Assembly: GCA_023146355.1 (NCBI GenBank)
Contig: JAGLCH010000291.1
Location: 1 to 25,864 of the forward strand
Reading direction: 5' to 3'
Origin: Bacteriovoracaceae bacterium
Lineage (GTDB): Bacteria > Bdellovibrionota > Bacteriovoracia > Bacteriovoracales > Bacteriovoracaceae
Length of the DNA: 25,864 nt
This document shows, in pieces, positions 1 to 7,594 of the stretch. The position numbers were made by a program, and so were the translations under genes. Every line of letters begins with the position of its first letter. Position 1 is the first letter of the stretch. The notes beneath the pieces are model-generated. The model worked only from the letters and a program-made list of their open reading frames with translations, did no database searches and was not told where the DNA came from.

Positions 1-801
1 GAAGGGGTTTTGATGATCGGCGTATCTGGCGCTACACGTATAAATAATTTCGTTCACAGTTTTCTCCCAAAGACCTATGTTGCAAGAGGAAAACTTGGTG
101 TACATACTGAAACAGGTGATCTCACTGTTGAACCTTCAGAGCTTGATGAGTCTGATTATCTCCTTTCTACCATTGCCAAGTTTGACCCCCAGTTTATCCA
201 AGAGAGAATTCGAGAGAAATTTCTGGGTACTTATATGCAGTCTCCTCATGCTTATTCAGCAGCGAAATTTGAAGGTAAGAAACTTCATCAATGGGCAAGA
301 GAAGGAGTTGAGATCAAGAAGGAGCCAGTGCGGAAGGAAATCTATTTCCTTGAGGTTGTCGAGTATAACTTCCCCTATCTTGTTATTCGCGCCACAGTCA
401 GTTCTGGGACCTATATTAGAACTCTTTTTACTGATATTGCGAATGATTTGGGCACTCTTGGAACCTTGGAAAATCTCTGTCGTGAAGCAGTAGGTGGAGT
501 TCATGTGGATGATGCCTTGAAAGTGCCTAATTGGCCCAAAAGAGATGAGGATTGGGATATTTATTCCTATGGGCAAGAGTTAAATAAAATTTTACCTTTA
601 CCTGAAATTGCGCTTCCTGAAGACTCTGCGGCCCGCTATTCTAATGGTATTAGTTTCGAATTTAGCTCTGACTTAGTTGTTGTTCCTGGTACTCTATCTA
701 TCGATGAATTCTACTGGGTAACCGATTTGAAAGGGAAGCTTTTAGGCCTTGGTAAACTTACTGAAGGAATCATTACTCCAGAATTTAACCTACCTCAGTA
801 G
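1..801 (+). CDS. truB: tRNA pseudouridine synthase B, 3' part
   Basis: TruB converts U55 of tRNA to pseudouridine in the T-loop. The reading frame is open from base 1, giving E-G-V-L-M-I-G, which matches the stretch just after the family's catalytic GTLDP motif. The gene therefore begins upstream, the catalytic Asp lies outside the window, and the ATG at 13 is internal. Family signs are the ATRINNF segment, the following YVARGKLGVHTETGD block (the substrate-binding Tyr region), and SSGTYIRTLFTDIANDLG, equivalent to the usual GTYIRxLxxDIG. The last 80 or so residues form a divergent C-terminal extension. No terminator is visible in the 65 bases after the stop, so read-through into the response regulator gene is possible. 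The identification is firm; only the 5' end is missing. Confidence 0.93.
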   Translation, partial: EGVLMIGVSGATRINNFVHSFLPKTYVARGKLGVHTETGDLTVEPSELDESDYLLSTIAKFDPQFIQERIREKFLGTYMQSPHAYSAAKFEGKKLHQWAREGVEIKKEPVRKEIYFLEVVEYNFPYLVIRATVSSGTYIRTLFTDIANDLGTLGTLENLCREAVGGVHVDDALKVPNWPKRDEDWDIYSYGQELNKILPLPEIALPEDSAARYSNGISFEFSSDLVVVPGTLSIDEFYWVTDLKGKLLGLGKLTEGIITPEFNLPQ

Positions 802-875
802 TCAGACTTAAAACTCTATATTTTTCAATTATAACTCCGAAACGCTATCCTAAGGCACTCAAAAGGATGGTTGAA

Positions 876-1316
876 ATGATTGTACGCAGACCCTTTTCTC
901 TAGCTATTATTGATGACAATGAATCGATAAGAGATGTTGTTGAATTAACTGTTGAAAATAGCTTTTCTCCGGAAACTGTTATTATTGATTCCTATGGATC
1001 CGGCGCAGAGGCCTTAGCTGCATTTAAGGAAAGGCCAGGAGATATCTTATTACTTGATATTAATATGCCTGGTATGTATGGAGACTCACTTTTACAGGAG
1101 TACCTTGAAGTTAAGAGAAATGCGATTGTGATTATTATGTCAGGCGATAGCAGCTTTACCATTACTTCAAATTGTTTTTTAGATGGTGCTCGTTTCTATC
1201 TTCAAAAGCCATTTCATGCTGATGAACTTGTCAAAATTCTTGAGAATTGCTTTTATCAATTGAACCATTGGTATCAAATATTTTCCCATCAGAGAAAAAG
1301 TGGCAAGTCTAACTAG
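876..1316 (+). CDS. Single-domain response regulator (CheY-like receiver)
   Basis: This is a stand-alone phosphoacceptor receiver domain of about 146 residues with no DNA-binding or enzymatic output domain, so it probably signals by protein contact. Numbering from the ATG at 867, the acidic pair is D16-D17, the phosphorylated Asp is D64 in LLLDINMPG, the switch Ser is S92 in IIMSGDSS, and the conserved Lys is K114 in LQKPF. I prefer the ATG at 876 to the one at 867. The AAAAGGA at 861-867 runs into the first ATG but sits 8 bases before the second. The roughly 20 residues after the receiver fold form a short basic tail. No histidine kinase lies next to it. The stop shares a CTAG tetranucleotide with the convergent peptidase gene. 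The partner kinase and target are unknown. Confidence 0.88.
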   Translation: MIVRRPFSLAIIDDNESIRDVVELTVENSFSPETVIIDSYGSGAEALAAFKERPGDILLLDINMPGMYGDSLLQEYLEVKRNAIVIIMSGDSSFTITSNCFLDGARFYLQKPFHADELVKILENCFYQLNHWYQIFSHQRKSGKSN

Positions 1317-1996
1317 AGCTCTTTTAGTTCATTGAGTGAGATTGCTGCGATTAAGGCATCTTTATTTTCAAGCCAGATTTCTTTAAGTCCTTTATCGTCT
1401 GCAAGGACAGGACATTCTAGTGTTACTACTGGAACTTTTAATTCTTCTTTTGCATAATCTCCAAGGGAGCCTGGAGTTGGGTGTCCCTCAATGTCTTCTG
1501 CAACAACTGGATAGTTATTGACCTTACTAATGGCCTCAGCAATTGATTTACAGTCGCCATTGTAGTTCACCATAGGAATCCATGAATGAAATGTGAAGAT
1601 TAACTTTGGTGGAAATTTTCCAAAAAGCTTAAGGAGATACTTGTTTTCGGGTTCACTGAGTGGTGCTTCTCCGGGGAAGTAGCGCTTCTCTTTATAGCCT
1701 TTTTTCCATGTTGTTGTGGGAAAGTTACGATTAAGATCTACTGCGTGAGAGTTTGTGCGAGTCCCCGCTATATATCCATCAATGTTGAGGTTTGGAATTA
1801 CAATAAATGGTAGTTCAATCTCCTCATTTTCCTTAAGCCAATTTACAAGTTGATTGAGGACGTAAACTCCCTCTACTTCATCACCGTGAACACCTGCAAT
1901 AAGGTAGATATATTTTGATGCCTTATTTTCAGAACGAAAAGCGATAATCTCATCTCCAGCAACAGAATGGCCTGGCCTTAAATCAGTAAAATTCAT
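1313..1996 (-). CDS. M14-family zinc peptidase, MpaA/murein peptide amidase-like
   Basis: This is a zinc carboxypeptidase-fold hydrolase of the MpaA/succinylglutamate desuccinylase-like branch. The ligands are visible: H37 and E40 in AGVHGDEVEG, and H137 in FTFHSWIP. There is a substrate-binding R90 in AVDLNRNFP, and the general base is probably E194 in VTLECP. At 227 residues without a signal peptide it resembles cytoplasmic MpaA, which cleaves the gamma-D-Glu-diaminopimelate bond of recycled murein peptides. In a predator it could act on prey wall fragments, which is inference. AAAGGA lies 4 bases before the ATG. The gene follows the PTPS-like gene by 8 bases and is probably co-transcribed with it. 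Substrate identity is not decided by the sequence. Confidence 0.82.
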   Translation of the reverse strand: MNFTDLRPGHSVAGDEIIAFRSENKASKYIYLIAGVHGDEVEGVYVLNQLVNWLKENEEIELPFIVIPNLNIDGYIAGTRTNSHAVDLNRNFPTTTWKKGYKEKRYFPGEAPLSEPENKYLLKLFGKFPPKLIFTFHSWIPMVNYNGDCKSIAEAISKVNNYPVVAEDIEGHPTPGSLGDYAKEELKVPVVTLECPVLADDKGLKEIWLENKDALIAAISLNELKEL

Positions 1997-2004
1997 AAGT
2001 TCCT

Positions 2005-2532
2005 TTACGCCTTGAGAATGTACTGAGCAGACTGCCCAGGGGTCTCTTCGACTTCAACTTCGAGTTCTTTGAAGGTGTAGTTAAGTTCTTTTTTTATCGC
2101 CTTGCTAAGCTCATAGGAGAGATAGATGGCAAGACGCTCACTACTAATATTTTCAATTGGCATTAATATTACATCATCTTTGGGGAAACTGTAAAAACTT
2201 TCATCTGGAGTAGTAAATTCAATATTTTTTACTGTTTCTGTTACCTTGATATGGGGGCATTTTATAGGAAGAAGAAATTTATGATCTATTGAGTCGCATA
2301 GTTTTTTTACAATAGGCTTTATGTGACAAAAATCTACGACCATGTCTCTTTCTAGGGCATTTGAATTGGCCTTAACACGTACTCGGTAGTTATGACCGTG
2401 CAAAGGTTCTCTCTTCCCATCTTCAAAGACAAGAAAATGAGCAGAGGAAAAATTAAAGTACTCTTTATAGATTCGTATAGAATAGTTTTCCAAAATATCT
2501 CCACAAATATTATAAGTGAGGTTAATTATCAC
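2005..2532 (-). CDS. 6-pyruvoyltetrahydropterin synthase / QueD-family protein lacking the usual Cys
   Basis: This is a T-fold enzyme of the PTPS/6-carboxytetrahydropterin synthase family. Members act on dihydroneopterin triphosphate in queuosine, biopterin or folate routes. Zinc ligands are H32 (FSSAHFL) and H45/H47 (LHGHNYRV). The Asp-His pair D83-H84 and a C-terminal Glu (E163 in EVEETPG) are present. The catalytic Cys normally found four residues before the first His of HGH is Arg41 here, with Glu42 next to it, so QueD activity cannot be assumed. It is longer than QueD (175 against about 120 residues), with an insert around 95-125 and about 18 extra N-terminal residues. The ATG at 2532 may be upstream of the true start. 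It heads a two-gene reverse unit with the M14 peptidase. Confidence 0.8.
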   Translation of the reverse strand: MIINLTYNICGDILENYSIRIYKEYFNFSSAHFLVFEDGKREPLHGHNYRVRVKANSNALERDMVVDFCHIKPIVKKLCDSIDHKFLLPIKCPHIKVTETVKNIEFTTPDESFYSFPKDDVILMPIENISSERLAIYLSYELSKAIKKELNYTFKELEVEVEETPGQSAQYILKA

Positions 2533-2612
2533 ATTGATGATCTGCTTCCAACTGCTTTATTGTGATTGGTTCAGAGAGATGCGTCAATCTACTAAATTTA
2601 TTAAAAAAAGTG

Positions 2613-2642
2613 TTGTTTTTATTGTTTATAAAACGGTAAAAT
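2613..2642 (+). promoter_or_regulatory. Probable sigma70-type promoter of tyrS
   Basis: TTGTTT at 2613-2618 and TAAAAT at 2637-2642 are separated by 18 bases. This predicts a transcript start near 2649, which would place the ATG at 2652 almost at the mRNA end and favours the ATG at 2676. Assigned by eye only. Confidence 0.45.
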
Positions 2643-2675
2643 TTTTGATTAATGTTAGAAAAAAATGAGGGACTA

Positions 2676-3917
2676 ATGTCTGAAGATAAGCAGGATTTAA
2701 ATCCAGAATTTGAAAAAGAAATCGAAAGGCAGCTTGAGATATTAAAGTTTGGTGTATCTGAAATTACACCTGAGAATGAGTTTGAAAAAATGCTCCGCCA
2801 CTCTATCTATAATAATAAACCTTTAAGAGTTAAGTGCGGGATTGATCCCACCAGTACAGATGTTCACCTTGGGCACCTCGTTCCATATCGAAAAATGAGA
2901 CAGTTCCAGGATATGGGGCATGTTGGAGTTGTTATTATTGGTGATTTTACAGCAAGTATAGGTGACCCAACTGGTAAAAATGAATCGCGGCCGCCTCTTT
3001 CTAATGAGCAGATACAAATAAATGCTAAGACCTATATGGAGCAGCTCTTTACGGTACTTGATCGTGAGAAGACTGAGATTCGCTTTCAATCAGAGTGGTT
3101 TGATTCTGTTGGCCTAAAGGATGTCATTTCTTGGGCAGGTCAAACAACTGTTGCGAAGCTGATTTCCCACGATACATTTAAAAAAAGACTTGAAGAGGGA
3201 ACAAGCCTCTCTCTTCATGAGATGTTTTATCCCATCCTTCAAGGGATTGACTCGGTATATGTAGAAGCAGATGTAGAGCTTGGTGGTACTGACCAGAAGT
3301 TTAATGTACTGATGGGGCGTGACTACCAAAAGAATGCAGGAAAAAGACCTCAAGTTGCGATGCTGATGCCAATTGTTACTGGAACTTGTGGCACACAAAA
3401 AATGAGTAAGTCTCTTGATAATTACATCGGAATTAATGACGGGCCATTTGAAAAGTTTGGTAAAGTTATGAGCATCCCTGATGTTCTAATGCTCGAGTAT
3501 TACAAGTACTTCGCCAATGTTGGTGAAGATCGATACGACGAAATTCAGGTGGCATTGGGGGACGCTTCTCTTCATCCTAATATTGCAAAGAAAGAACTTG
3601 CTTCGGCAATTGTATCCTTTTTTCATGGTGATGAAGTTGGGGTTGAAATGCGACAACAATTCGAAAATGTATTTAAGAAAAAAGGTATTCCTGACGATAT
3701 TCCAGAGTTTGAGCTTAGCTGTGAACTTGATATTTGTACTGTTCTTACTGATTCTAAACTGCTTGCGAGCAAGGGAGAGGCAAGAAGAATGGTTAAGCAA
3801 AATGCCGTAAGTATTGTCGATGGTGATAAAATCACTTCCCATGAGTTTGTTGTTACTACAGATCTCAAGGGAAGTGTTGTAAAAGTTGGAAAGCGAAAAT
3901 TCCTAAAACTTATTTAG
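2676..3917 (+). CDS. tyrS: Tyrosyl-tRNA synthetase, TyrZ-type
   Basis: This class I synthetase charges tRNA-Tyr. From the chosen start it has 413 residues. The HIGH-type motif HLGH is at 64-67, after GIDPTSTD; the tyrosine-site block LGGTDQKFN is near 202-210; KMSKS is at 242-246; and a C-terminal S4 RNA-binding domain runs from about 345 to the end (SKGEARRMVKQNAV). The intact KMSKS and the GIDPT..VHLGH spacing fit the TyrZ (TyrRS2) branch rather than the E. coli TyrS branch, which carries KFGKS. An ATG at 2652 is in frame but has no ribosome site, while GAGGG at 2667-2671 serves the ATG at 2676. The stop overlaps by one base a possible GTG start of rnhA, indicating an operon. Confidence 0.95.
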   Translation: MSEDKQDLNPEFEKEIERQLEILKFGVSEITPENEFEKMLRHSIYNNKPLRVKCGIDPTSTDVHLGHLVPYRKMRQFQDMGHVGVVIIGDFTASIGDPTGKNESRPPLSNEQIQINAKTYMEQLFTVLDREKTEIRFQSEWFDSVGLKDVISWAGQTTVAKLISHDTFKKRLEEGTSLSLHEMFYPILQGIDSVYVEADVELGGTDQKFNVLMGRDYQKNAGKRPQVAMLMPIVTGTCGTQKMSKSLDNYIGINDGPFEKFGKVMSIPDVLMLEYYKYFANVGEDRYDEIQVALGDASLHPNIAKKELASAIVSFFHGDEVGVEMRQQFENVFKKKGIPDDIPEFELSCELDICTVLTDSKLLASKGEARRMVKQNAVSIVDGDKITSHEFVVTTDLKGSVVKVGKRKFLKLI

Positions 3918-3925
3918 TGGTAGAT

Positions 3926-4585
3926 ATGAGTAAAAGAAGATTTGAAAATACTTTAAGAGATATGATCCCTTTTTTTGAAGGCGATGAAGATGCGCTTAAG
4001 GCAATTGAGCTTCTCTCAAGGAAGGTTGCAAAGTTTGATTCAAAAGCACTTGTAAAGGTGGAAGAGACAACTTCTGACTCCATGCCGATACCTGTTGAAT
4101 TGATTCAGGATCCTTCTGCTTTTGCTGTCTACTCTGATGGGGCATGCCGAGGAAACCCGGGCCCCGGTGCTTGGGGAGCAATGGGGCAAGATAGTAGTGG
4201 TCAGATGATTTTTGAGGCCAGTGGTGTTGATGTTCCAACAACAAACAACAGAATGGAGCTAACAGGCGCAATTGAAGCAGTTCAGCACATTCGAAATCAC
4301 TTAAGTGATTTGGGGCTTACAGATAATACTGCAGTTCATCTTTTCAGCGACTCTAAGTATGTTGTGGATGGAGTTAACAGTTGGGTGGATGGATGGAAGC
4401 GAAGAGGCTGGAAAAAAGCTGATAAAAAGCCGCCTGAAAATGTGGAGATTTGGAAGCAAATCGATCAGATCAAGAATGCAATGCCTAATCTCAAGTGGCA
4501 TTGGGTTAAGGGGCATGCTGGTCATCCCCAGAATGAACATTGTGATCAATTAGCAAATATGGCATTAGATAATTCAGGATTTTAA
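3926..4585 (+). CDS. rnhA: Ribonuclease HI with N-terminal extension
   Basis: RNase HI degrades the RNA strand of RNA-DNA hybrids during replication and R-loop removal. The four acidic catalytic residues are all present; numbering from a possible GTG at 3917 they are D74 (VYSDGACRGNPGPGAWG), E114 (TTNNRMELTGA), D145 (HLFSDSKYVVDG) and D210 (NEHCDQLAN), with the assisting His in KGHAGHPQ. The basic handle WVDGWKRRGWKKADKKP is of E. coli type. The core is preceded by about 65 residues with no relation that I recognise to the eukaryotic hybrid-binding domain. The start is uncertain: GTG 3917 overlaps the tyrS stop, ATG 3926 is preferred on codon grounds, and neither has a strong ribosome site. 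It lies between tyrS and the phosphatase gene. Confidence 0.93.
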   Translation: MSKRRFENTLRDMIPFFEGDEDALKAIELLSRKVAKFDSKALVKVEETTSDSMPIPVELIQDPSAFAVYSDGACRGNPGPGAWGAMGQDSSGQMIFEASGVDVPTTNNRMELTGAIEAVQHIRNHLSDLGLTDNTAVHLFSDSKYVVDGVNSWVDGWKRRGWKKADKKPPENVEIWKQIDQIKNAMPNLKWHWVKGHAGHPQNEHCDQLANMALDNSGF

Positions 4586-4594
4586 GGAGAAAAT

Positions 4595-5383
4595 ATGAAA
4601 AAAATCATTTTAGGTCTGGTTATTGGATTTATGGCAATTTCTTGTAACAGCAAGCAAGGGCCAACACAAGACCAGCTACTACATGCAACTGTATGGTATC
4701 AGCAATCAGCGGAGTTTAGAGCTCTTTCTTATCAAGCTTTTAATGTAGCAAAGATGAGAATCGATATGGATCTCATGATGAATCGGGGAGCAGGTAAAAA
4801 GGCCATTATCGTTGATGTGGATGAGACAATTGTTGATAACTCTCCATATCAGGCATCAGGTATTTTAAATAATAGGGTATTTTCTAATGAATCTTGGAGG
4901 GAATGGGTTGATATGGCACAAGCAAAAGCTCTTCCTGGATCAGTAGAGTTTTTAAATTATGCTCATTCTAAAGGGTACACAGTATTTTATATTTCTAATC
5001 GAAAGCAAAAGGGTGAACTTTTACCAACACTTAAAAATCTTAAGGCACTTGGCTTTCCTGTTGTGAAAGAAAACATGATGTTCAAAACAACAACATCTTC
5101 TAAAATTGATAGAAGAAAAATGGTCACAGACAAAGGCCACCGCATCGCACTTCTTATGGGAGATGCCATGGGTGACTTCAAGGAGGGCTATAAGAAGAAG
5201 AATAACTCTGAGCAAATGGCACAGGCCGATGCTGACAAAGAAAGATTTGGTGCAGACTTTATTGTTCTTCCAAATCCTATGTATGGGAAATGGGAAACAG
5301 CAACTTATAAATTTAACTATAAACTTTCTGAGAAGGAAAAGGTTGATGCAAGAAAAGCTCACCTTCTCCCAATCAAGAAATAA
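4595..5383 (+). CDS. Lipoprotein e(P4)-type acid phosphatase / 5'-nucleotidase (HAD class C)
   Basis: This is a membrane-anchored HAD-superfamily phosphatase of the class C/e(P4) group, whose members dephosphorylate nucleotides such as NMN or 5'-AMP outside the cytoplasm. The N-terminus has a lipoprotein signal with lipobox AISC (Cys17). The nucleophile motif is D74-V-D76-E-T in IIVDVDETIVDNSPYQ. Motif II is YISNRKQ, a Lys lies near KMVTDKGHR, and motif III is LLMGDAMGDFKEGY. Its length of 262 is typical. AAGGAG lies 5 bases before the ATG. The gene is 18 bases ahead of another lipoprotein gene, so the two are probably co-transcribed. A role in salvaging nucleotides from prey or medium is inference. 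Confidence 0.88.
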   Translation: MKKIILGLVIGFMAISCNSKQGPTQDQLLHATVWYQQSAEFRALSYQAFNVAKMRIDMDLMMNRGAGKKAIIVDVDETIVDNSPYQASGILNNRVFSNESWREWVDMAQAKALPGSVEFLNYAHSKGYTVFYISNRKQKGELLPTLKNLKALGFPVVKENMMFKTTTSSKIDRRKMVTDKGHRIALLMGDAMGDFKEGYKKKNNSEQMAQADADKERFGADFIVLPNPMYGKWETATYKFNYKLSEKEKVDARKAHLLPIKK

Positions 5384-5401
5384 TCAACAAGGAAGTAAGA
5401 A

Positions 5402-6136
5402 ATGAAAAAGACACTACTACTAGTATCTATGTTTTCTTTTGTTCTTATCAGTTGTAATCAGAGTGATTACAAAGTTAAGACAGAAGATGAAAAAGCACTT
5501 TATGCACTAGGAACCATGATGGGCGGTCGCTTTGCGGCACTAGACCTAACTGGTGATGAGTTACTTGCCCTTGGGCAGGGACTTAAAGATTCTGCCACTA
5601 AGAAGGATCCACAGATCAAGGCAGAGGATTATCAGATGAAGATTCAAGCTCTATTCAAGAAAAGAATGGAAGCTTCAAGCAACTCTGCACTCAAAGAAGG
5701 CGTAGACTTTCTTGCAAAATTCGTAAAAGATGGTGCGAAGCAAACAAAATCAGGTCTAGCTTACAAAATGTTAAAAGATGGATCTGGGAAGAACCCAAAA
5801 GCTGATGACATGGTTGAAGTTCACTACAAGGGAACTCTTATTGATGGAACAGTATTTGACTCTTCTTACAAGCGTGGAAAGACAGTGACATTCCCACTCA
5901 ACAGAGTGATCAAGGGGTGGACTGAAGGTCTACAACTTGTTAAAGAGGGTGGAAAGGTTAAGCTCGTTATACCTAGTGAGCTCGGTTACGGTAAAAATGG
6001 TGCTCCTCCAAGAATTCCTGGTGGCGCAACATTAGTATTTGAGATTGAGCTTGTGAAAATTAAGGCCAACCCAGTAGCTGGTTCAAAGCCAAAAATGAAA
6101 AAAGGTAAAAAGTTTAAAAAGTCTAAAAAGAAATAG
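5402..6136 (+). CDS. FKBP-type peptidyl-prolyl isomerase, lipoprotein (FkpA/Mip-like)
   Basis: This prolyl cis-trans isomerase and chaperone is predicted at a membrane surface. The signal peptide ends in lipobox LISC (Cys18). Residues about 28-100 form the helical FKBP_N dimerisation arm (EKALYALGTMMGGRFA). The FKBP fold covers about 117-221, with active-site segments VEVHYKGTLIDGTVFDSS, VIKGWTEGLQLVKEG and IPSELGYGKNG. The end is a Lys-rich tail (about 230-244, mostly Lys), suited to contact with acidic lipid or nucleic acid. The start is supported by GGAAG a few bases upstream. It ends the tyrS-to-FKBP block and is followed at once by a strong terminator. Which protein folds depend on it cannot be told from the sequence. 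Confidence 0.9.
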   Translation: MKKTLLLVSMFSFVLISCNQSDYKVKTEDEKALYALGTMMGGRFAALDLTGDELLALGQGLKDSATKKDPQIKAEDYQMKIQALFKKRMEASSNSALKEGVDFLAKFVKDGAKQTKSGLAYKMLKDGSGKNPKADDMVEVHYKGTLIDGTVFDSSYKRGKTVTFPLNRVIKGWTEGLQLVKEGGKVKLVIPSELGYGKNGAPPRIPGGATLVFEIELVKIKANPVAGSKPKMKKGKKFKKSKKK

Positions 6137-6144
6137 TGAAGAAT

Positions 6145-6171
6145 GGGGGACTAAAAGTCCCCCTTTTTGTT
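6145..6171 (+). terminator. Intrinsic terminator after the FKBP gene
   Basis: A perfect 8-bp stem, GGGGGACT (6145-6152) with AGTCCCCC (6156-6163), has an AAA loop and is followed by TTTTTGTTTTG. It lies only 20 bases before the modA start codon. Confidence 0.9.
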
Positions 6172-6183
6172 TTGAGGATGAGT

Positions 6184-6936
6184 ATGAAAGTTTTGGCCAT
6201 TGTTCTCATGAGTGTTACCCTCTGCCTTCCTGCCATGGGAGGAGATGTTTTAGTCTCTGCTGCTTCAAGTCTCACACTAGCAGTTAAAGAGATTACGGTT
6301 GCCTATAAAAAAAAGTACCGCAAAGATAATATTACTCTTAATTTTGCAGGTTCAGGGTCCCTTCGTGGTCAAATTGAAAGGGGAGCTCCAGTTGACCTCT
6401 TCCTATCAGCATCGTCTAGACATATGGATATTTTAGTCGAGAAGGACCTGTTGGTGAAGGGTTCTCGAATTGATTTTGCAACAAATACTCTTTGTCTTAT
6501 CTCACCATTAAAAAATCCACGAGTGACAATTAAAAGTGTTCTAAACCTTATAAATAAAAAGATTACTCGTATTGCTATTGGCTCCCCTAAAAGTGTTCCC
6601 GTAGGGCGCTATGCTAAGGAGTTACTCACTAGCTTAAAGTTGTGGGCCCTTGTTCGTCCAAAGCTAATTTATGGGGGAAATGTTCGTCAAGTATTGGACT
6701 ATGTTGCAAGGGGAGAGGTGGATTTTGGCCTTGTATACGAGACAGATGCCATAGCGCGAAAGGGAGAAGTTACTATTGTTGAAAGGCTTAATCCCAAAAA
6801 TCATAGTCCCATTATTTATCCCGTGGCCGTTATCAAAGGTACCAAACAACTAGAGTCAGCAAAACATTTTTCACAGTTCTTGAAATCAGACATCGCTCAA
6901 GGGATACTAGTTAAACATGGATTTTCAGTTAAATAA
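6184..6936 (+). CDS. modA: Molybdate ABC transporter, periplasmic binding protein
   Basis: ModA captures molybdate or tungstate in the periplasm and delivers it to ModB. A signal peptide ends around PAMGG. The mature protein shows family marks: LVSAASSLTLAVKEI, NFAGSGSLRGQIERGAPVDLFLSAS, IAIGSPKSVPVGRYAKE and GEVDFGLVYETDA, which together form the oxyanion pocket and hinge. The frame can be read back to a GTG at 6136, but that would put the terminator hairpin inside the gene and a non-signal sequence in front of the signal peptide. The ATG at 6184 has GAGG at 6174-6177. The gene overlaps modB by 20 bases. Length of about 250 is normal. Confidence 0.93.
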   Translation: MKVLAIVLMSVTLCLPAMGGDVLVSAASSLTLAVKEITVAYKKKYRKDNITLNFAGSGSLRGQIERGAPVDLFLSASSRHMDILVEKDLLVKGSRIDFATNTLCLISPLKNPRVTIKSVLNLINKKITRIAIGSPKSVPVGRYAKELLTSLKLWALVRPKLIYGGNVRQVLDYVARGEVDFGLVYETDAIARKGEVTIVERLNPKNHSPIIYPVAVIKGTKQLESAKHFSQFLKSDIAQGILVKHGFSVK

Positions 6937-7594
6937 CGATATTCTTTTTTCCTTAGGACTTTCTTTTAAAGTTGCAGGAATTGCGACCTGTTTTGTTATT
7001 GTTATTTCAATTATACTTGCATACCTTCTTGCCAGAAGGCGCTTTATTGGCAAAGAGTTACTCGATGTTATTTTTACTTTACCACTTGTCTTACCCCCTA
7101 CCATTACTGGTTATTATCTTGTAGTCCTATTTGGTCGTAATGGGGTCATTGGACAGTATCTCGATCATTATTTTGGGGTGTCTCTTCTTTTTGATTGGAA
7201 GGCCGCTGTCATCGCTGCTGTTGTTGTTTCGCTACCCCTCATGATTAAGACGGTGCGAGCTTCATTTGAGGCCGTTAATGAAGATCTTATTAATGCATCC
7301 TACACCTTAGGGCGTAATGAATTTAAAACGGTAATGACCGTGCTTATTCCACTATCTAAAAGGGGCATTTTGGCCGGAGCTATTTTGGCCTTTACTCGCG
7401 CACTGGGAGAGTTTGGAGCAACCCTAATGGTTGCCGGAAATATTCCAGGTAAAACGAACACTATTCCATTAACTATATTTTCTCTCGTTGAGAGTGGAGA
7501 GTGGGAGAGGGCCCATGGGGTTGTACTTATCTATACTCTTTTAGCAGGATGTTTTCTTTATGCCTCTAACAGGTTAGTGAGGGAAAAACGATGA
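6917..7594 (+). CDS. modB: Molybdate ABC transporter permease
   Basis: ModB is the inner-membrane channel of the molybdate importer. It has 225 residues, close to E. coli ModB, with about five to six hydrophobic helices beginning at LFSLGLSFKVAGIATCF. The coupling (EAA) loop that docks on ModC is RALGEFGATLMVAGNIPGK. Segments LPLVLPPTITGYYLVVLFG and NDILFSLGLSFKV are typical of the family. It starts inside the end of modA (20-base overlap) and overlaps modC by 4 bases, so all three genes are translationally coupled. Confidence 0.93.
   Translation: MDFQLNNDILFSLGLSFKVAGIATCFVIVISIILAYLLARRRFIGKELLDVIFTLPLVLPPTITGYYLVVLFGRNGVIGQYLDHYFGVSLLFDWKAAVIAAVVVSLPLMIKTVRASFEAVNEDLINASYTLGRNEFKTVMTVLIPLSKRGILAGAILAFTRALGEFGATLMVAGNIPGKTNTIPLTIFSLVESGEWERAHGVVLIYTLLAGCFLYASNRLVREKR

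Noticed and set aside
6136..6183. Longer modA start at GTG 6136
   Set aside because: It would place the FKBP terminator inside the coding sequence and precede the signal peptide with unrelated residues; ATG 6184 has a proper ribosome site.
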